Assembly: GCA_029250825.1 (NCBI GenBank)
Contig: JAQXEN010000055.1
Span: 1-46,676, forward strand
DNA from: Porticoccaceae bacterium
GTDB taxonomy: Bacteria > Pseudomonadota > Gammaproteobacteria > Pseudomonadales > Porticoccaceae
Length of the DNA stretch: 46,676 bases
Direction: 5' to 3'
In this document: positions 42,953-46,676 of the stretch, one piece after another
Position numbering within the stretch: the first letter of the stretch is position 1
Layout of the letters: each line of letters opens with the position of its first letter
The notes under the pieces: generated by a model
The model's database searches: none
What the model was told of the DNA's origin: nothing
The model's input: only the letters and a program-made list of their open reading frames with translations
Translations under genes and position numbers: made by a program

Positions 42953-44932
42953 TCAAGAGGGATATCGATCTAACACTGGACCCAAGGCTTCTTTTAACGG
43001 ATCTAAGTAAGGCTCAAAATTCTTCCACTGATCAATACCGCCACGATAGATAGGCTGACGTACCTGCTCAGAAGAGGGTGTTCGCACCGCGCGCTCGGTT
43101 TTATAAAAACTTAAGCAGGCCTCTTCAAAGGGCAGTCCACAGTAGTTCAAAATTCGACGTACCTGGGTCTCAAAGTCGTTGACCACATCCTCGTACTGCA
43201 CATGCAATATTTGCTCGGGAAAGGCCGTCTGCCAGAAGTCCATCAGCGACTCGTAGTCGCGGAAATAGGTTCCAGCATCAGCAAGGTCATAACTAAAGGC
43301 CTGACCTTCAGCAAACAGCTGTTTGTAACCACTAAAGCAACAGCCCAGAGGATGACGGCGGGCGTCGATAATCTTGGCGTTGGGCAGCATCAGTTTAATC
43401 AAGCCAATATGCCTAAAATTGTTCGGCATCTTGTCAATAAAGAATGGCGCACTCTGACGGTGAACCTGAGTATCAGCAATATACGCTTCGCCAAACTCAC
43501 GATATTTGTTGCTATCTAGGGTTTCTAAAATGCCCGGGTATAAATTATCCCCAGTCATATTGCCGCCTCTACGCAGCTCGTTTACCAACGAGAGAACATT
43601 GGGCAATTCAAGGGTGCCGTCCACCTGACTGTGAGAGGACAGTATTTGCTCTAGTAGGGTCGAACCCGCACGAGGTAAACCGACCACAAAGATTGGATCA
43701 GCTGCACTGTGCCCAGAGTCCTTGGCAGCGCCAATAAACTCGGGGCTAAAGACCTGTTTTTGCTGATTAAATTCATCGGTCATCTGCTCTGCAGAATAGC
43801 GACTCTGAGCTTTTTTCGCTTTATTGCCTGCGGCGTAATGACTAAATGCCTGATCAAATTTTTCCGCATCTTCAAAGGCTTTGCCCAGAGAAAAGTTGAT
43901 ATAGACCCGATCCATAAACTTTAAGTCATCGCCCTTTAACTGCGCGAGCATTTTGCCAATATCGTCATCATTGAACTTGACCGTTTTTAGGTTCGCCAGA
44001 GAATGCCAAGCTTCACCATAGGCGACACTGCTCTGAGTGGCCTTTTTGTAGGACGCAATAGCCTCGGGAGTATTGCCGCGAGTCTTTAGGGCGTGCCCTT
44101 TTGATGTGAGTGTTACCGGATCCCCAGGGATCTTGGCAAGAACACTATCAAACAGCTCTAAAGCCCTGTCATAGTCGCCCATCTGCATACATAAAACCGC
44201 ATATAGCGATTCAAAATGGACATTGCTAGGGTTGTCTTTGTAGAGCGTTAGAACCTCTGCATGAGCAGCTTCAATCTTTTGTCGCTTGCGCAGGGCTTCA
44301 ATATAGTCAACCCGCAAGAGGTCATTTTCAGGTTCCAGCTTAAGCGCACTTTCGAGTAAAAACTCGGCATCATGGAGTATATTTAACTTCATACCCACAT
44401 CTGCGAGAAGCCTCATGGCCTCTACATGGTGTGGACGCTGCTTTAAAAATTCCCGACACAGGTCCTCTGCATTGGACAGCTTGCCTTGGGCAATATGGTC
44501 CATTGCCGCAATCAATGACGGCGGCATTTTCAAAACCCGTTCCAAATGAGGCTTTAATCGAAGCGCCTCTGGTTCTCGATTTTGCTTGAGCAATATCTCA
44601 ATCTGTCCGCGCCAACTTCCCTGCAATGAGGGATTAGCATGGGTAGCTCGGGTGTACAGGTGCAGTGCCTGCTTTAAATTGCCCTTGGCACGATGAATAT
44701 GGCCCTCTTCCTGAAGACCTCGTCCATAACTCGGGGCAATTTTTCGCAATGCCTTTAACTGCTCCAAAGCCTCATCTAATCGGTTGAGGTATCTCAGACA
44801 AACTGCGCTGTAATAAAAAGCATCAACACTGCTAGTCTGGGTTTCAAAGATAGACGCTAAGGCTACAAGGGCATCATCAAACCGCTTATCACGCATCAAT
44901 TGTTCAATCTGAATCTTGTCTTGTTGGTTCAA
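42953..44932 (-). CDS. TPR-repeat sulfotransferase
   Basis: A 659-residue protein: about eleven tetratricopeptide-type helical repeats (residues ~1-390) followed by a PAPS-dependent sulfotransferase domain. The 5'-phosphosulfate loop is VVGLPRAGSTLLEQILSS (~416-433), and DKMPNNFRHIGLIKLMLPNA with DARRHPLGCCFSGYK is the 3'-phosphate-binding region. The start is TTG at 44932, supported by AAGGA 8 bases upstream; no ATG fits. It lies downstream of a TonB-dependent receptor gene, a pairing common in marine gammaproteobacteria, perhaps to sulfate a surface or substrate molecule; the acceptor is unknown. An intrinsic terminator separates the two genes. Confidence 0.88.
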   Translation of the reverse strand: MNQQDKIQIEQLMRDKRFDDALVALASIFETQTSSVDAFYYSAVCLRYLNRLDEALEQLKALRKIAPSYGRGLQEEGHIHRAKGNLKQALHLYTRATHANPSLQGSWRGQIEILLKQNREPEALRLKPHLERVLKMPPSLIAAMDHIAQGKLSNAEDLCREFLKQRPHHVEAMRLLADVGMKLNILHDAEFLLESALKLEPENDLLRVDYIEALRKRQKIEAAHAEVLTLYKDNPSNVHFESLYAVLCMQMGDYDRALELFDSVLAKIPGDPVTLTSKGHALKTRGNTPEAIASYKKATQSSVAYGEAWHSLANLKTVKFNDDDIGKMLAQLKGDDLKFMDRVYINFSLGKAFEDAEKFDQAFSHYAAGNKAKKAQSRYSAEQMTDEFNQQKQVFSPEFIGAAKDSGHSAADPIFVVGLPRAGSTLLEQILSSHSQVDGTLELPNVLSLVNELRRGGNMTGDNLYPGILETLDSNKYREFGEAYIADTQVHRQSAPFFIDKMPNNFRHIGLIKLMLPNAKIIDARRHPLGCCFSGYKQLFAEGQAFSYDLADAGTYFRDYESLMDFWQTAFPEQILHVQYEDVVNDFETQVRRILNYCGLPFEEACLSFYKTERAVRTPSSEQVRQPIYRGGIDQWKNFEPYLDPLKEALGPVLDRYPS

Positions 44933-44950
44933 AGTACGTTTCCTTCAGGC

Positions 44951-44977
44951 AAAAATATGCCCCTAGACGGGGCATAT
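44951..44977 (-). terminator. Intrinsic terminator between the TonB receptor and sulfotransferase genes
   Basis: On the minus strand ATATGCCCC-loop GTCTA-GGGGCATAT is followed by a run of T residues. It ends transcripts of the receptor gene about 26 bases after its stop, just before the sulfotransferase ribosome site, so the latter may depend on read-through or its own promoter. Confidence 0.85.
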
Positions 44978-45002
44978 AGATTTAACATTTGACTACTTTC
45001 AA

Positions 45003-46676
45003 TTAGAAATTGTAAGTCAAACGCATTCCCATAGTACGGGGTCTTGCGTATGAAACACGCTCTCTATCATTTACGAAGTTACGCGATAGTTCCGCACGCT
45101 CATCGGTTAGGTTGTCGACAAACAGCTCAGCACCCCAAGTGTCACCGGTTATACCAGCAGTAATACCCATCATAGTCCAGCTTTGGATTTCATCGCGGTT
45201 CATGCGAATAATATCACTATAAGACTCATCAGAGTGGGCAACATGCGGCATCACGTGAGCAACAAAACCAGAGGCCAAAGTCCATTCGTAACGCGCCTGT
45301 AAGTTGGCTTGAAATTCAGGAGCAAAGGCCAGCGAATCGCCTTTAACAACGTCATCTGTCGGCGTTAGTACCTTGGTGATCTCAGTGTCGAGGATCGATA
45401 CACCACCACTAACTGTCAAACCCTGGAACGAATCAAGCGCTAGGATAAAGTCAGCTTCTACACCAGTAACCTCAGCATTTGCTGCGTTATCAGAGAAGAA
45501 CAGGTTAGCAATCGACGGATCGAAGATTGTAGTCTGTAGGTTTTCGATTTCAACAAAGAAGGCGCTACCATTGAAGCGTAACTGGCCGTCCATCAGGTCA
45601 GTTTTCCAACCAAATTCATAGTTGGTTACTTCATCGGTCATCAGCTCAAACGGAACTGTATAGCCAGCAGCGTTTGATGCGCCACCAGGACGGTTCAGCA
45701 GTCCGGGACGGAAACCCTCGGAATAAGTACCGTAGAACAGCACGTCTTCACTGGGAGTCCAGTTCAATGTCGCCTTGACAATAGTACCGCTAGTCTTGGC
45801 TTCATCAGGTGCTTTTAGTGCATTGAGGATACCAGTGATTTCTACATCACTGATCGCGTTGGGCGCATTGGCTACAGAGCCACGTCCAACACTGAAGCTA
45901 TCAGCAGCAGTTAAAGCTGCTTTAACTTCATCAAAGGTAACACCGTCTTCAAATGTGATTCGAGTCGCTAGCTTACTGTCACCAATAAAGGTCAGCTTGC
46001 CATCGCCATCATACAGGTCGGTGATATTAGTACCGAATGCGTTAACGTCTGTACCTTGGAAGAAGTTACCGAACGAAGAGTTGGCGCCGCCTTCCATATC
46101 AACACGGACGTCATACCAACGAGCACCTGCAGTAAAGGAGAACTCATCATTGAGATCAAAGGTGACTTCACCAAAAATGCCGACCTGTTCATCGGTACGT
46201 TTAATGTCATTCCTGAAAATGGTATCGCGCTCAAAAGGACCAGTTTGGGACAGGAAGCCATCATCAAAAGGCAAGTTCAACGGTGAATCTGCGCCGTCAT
46301 ACAAGTTCCAGAAGTTAGCTTGAGTCATACCAGGGTAGCGGAAGTTTACGCGTTCCTGAAGCTCTAGATCGCTGTAGAAAGCGCCACCAGTTGCTCGTAT
46401 TGACTTACTCTGATCTGTGGTAAAACGCAGTTCATGAGTGCTGACGGTCGTTTCACTGTAGCTTTCAACATAAGTATCTGGTGCGTAGCAAGTGCCAGCA
46501 GGGATGTTGGAGGCATATCCAGGGTTGTAATAGTTATACTCAGGATAGGTCACTGTGGTGTCACAGATGTAGTAAGGGAGATACTGACCGACAAATAAGT
46601 AATCGGTGTAATCCACTACCTGATCCGTTTCACGCTTGGTATAAGCTCCAGCATAGACAATATCTAGCTCGCCAAT
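45003..46676 (-). CDS. TonB-dependent outer-membrane receptor, N-terminal part outside the window
   Basis: The C-terminal ~557 residues of a TonB-dependent receptor; the frame is open to the right edge, so signal peptide, TonB box and plug are not seen. The barrel shows typical blocks: HELRFTTDQSKSIRATGGAF, EFSFTAGARWYDVRVDME, LFYGTYSEGFRPGLLNRPGG, NYEFGWKTDLMDGQLRFNGS and the end MGMRLTYNF with terminal Phe. Such receptors take up siderophores, B12, sugars or oligomers. The insertion rich in Tyr, Pro and Cys near the left end of the fragment (~46440-46600) belongs to an extracellular loop. The substrate is unknown. Confidence 0.93.
   Translation of the reverse strand: MGELDIVYAGAYTKRETDQVVDYTDYLFVGQYLPYYICDTTVTYPEYNYYNPGYASNIPAGTCYAPDTYVESYSETTVSTHELRFTTDQSKSIRATGGAFYSDLELQERVNFRYPGMTQANFWNLYDGADSPLNLPFDDGFLSQTGPFERDTIFRNDIKRTDEQVGIFGEVTFDLNDEFSFTAGARWYDVRVDMEGGANSSFGNFFQGTDVNAFGTNITDLYDGDGKLTFIGDSKLATRITFEDGVTFDEVKAALTAADSFSVGRGSVANAPNAISDVEITGILNALKAPDEAKTSGTIVKATLNWTPSEDVLFYGTYSEGFRPGLLNRPGGASNAAGYTVPFELMTDEVTNYEFGWKTDLMDGQLRFNGSAFFVEIENLQTTIFDPSIANLFFSDNAANAEVTGVEADFILALDSFQGLTVSGGVSILDTEITKVLTPTDDVVKGDSLAFAPEFQANLQARYEWTLASGFVAHVMPHVAHSDESYSDIIRMNRDEIQSWTMMGITAGITGDTWGAELFVDNLTDERAELSRNFVNDRERVSYARPRTMGMRLTYNF

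Noticed and set aside
1-46676. CRISPR arrays, insertion sequences, integrases or phage genes
   Set aside because: No regularly spaced repeats and no transposase, integrase or phage structural motif seen in any frame; the only mobile-element hints are the tRNA-end duplication and toxin-antitoxin remnant.

Overview
The window reads as chromosomal DNA of a marine gammaproteobacterium, probably of the SAR92/OM60 (Cellvibrionales-like) type. The support is a gammaproteobacterial housekeeping set (cmoA, cmoB, slyX, an E. coli-like Lrp), a TonB-dependent receptor next to a TPR-sulfotransferase, and many genes for methylated osmolytes. The taxonomic placement is inference.

Layout. Positions 1-8.7 kb hold housekeeping genes: the 3' part of an M16C presequence-protease-like peptidase, cmoA, a coniferyl-aldehyde-dehydrogenase-like gene, slyX, cmoB, a SYLF lipoprotein, a hotdog-like protein, alanine dehydrogenase, and a divergent Lrp with a full consensus Lrp box between the last two. 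Positions 8.8-11.5 kb are a low-density, decayed zone. It starts at tRNA-Arg(ACG), whose 3' end and terminator are duplicated 180 bp downstream, and holds a small outer-membrane protein gene and a truncated esterase. Positions 11.5-17.3 kb carry an acyl-CoA dehydrogenase of the DmdC/FadE-like large type, a class III CoA-transferase, a Baeyer-Villiger-type flavin monooxygenase and a lytic transglycosylase lipoprotein.

Positions 17.5-42.9 kb form an osmolyte-catabolism supercluster. (i) purU-soxBDAG encodes a heterotetrameric sarcosine-oxidase-type enzyme plus formyl-THF deformylase. Its delta subunit has lost two of four zinc ligands. A broken toxin-antitoxin pair follows. (ii) A DddD-type DMSP pathway: dddD (double CoA-transferase domain, DMSP to DMS plus 3-hydroxypropionyl-CoA) is divergent from dddB-dddC-iclR-lysR, which should carry the C3 unit through malonate semialdehyde to acetyl-CoA. 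(iii) A five-gene operon on the minus strand: KGSADH-like aldehyde dehydrogenase, M19 'dipeptidase' lacking its usual HxD and bridging-Glu ligands, BCCT betaine transporter, and two adjacent proteins of 583 and 242 aa that I cannot assign to a function. A divergent LysR with an odd start and a DpkA-like cyclic imino-acid reductase lie next to it. This operon is the best candidate for an undescribed pathway; a betaine-type or cyclic N-methylated compound is a reasonable guess for its substrate.

Positions 42.9-46.7 kb hold a TPR-sulfotransferase with a TTG start, an intrinsic terminator, and the C-terminal part of a TonB-dependent receptor that runs off the right edge.
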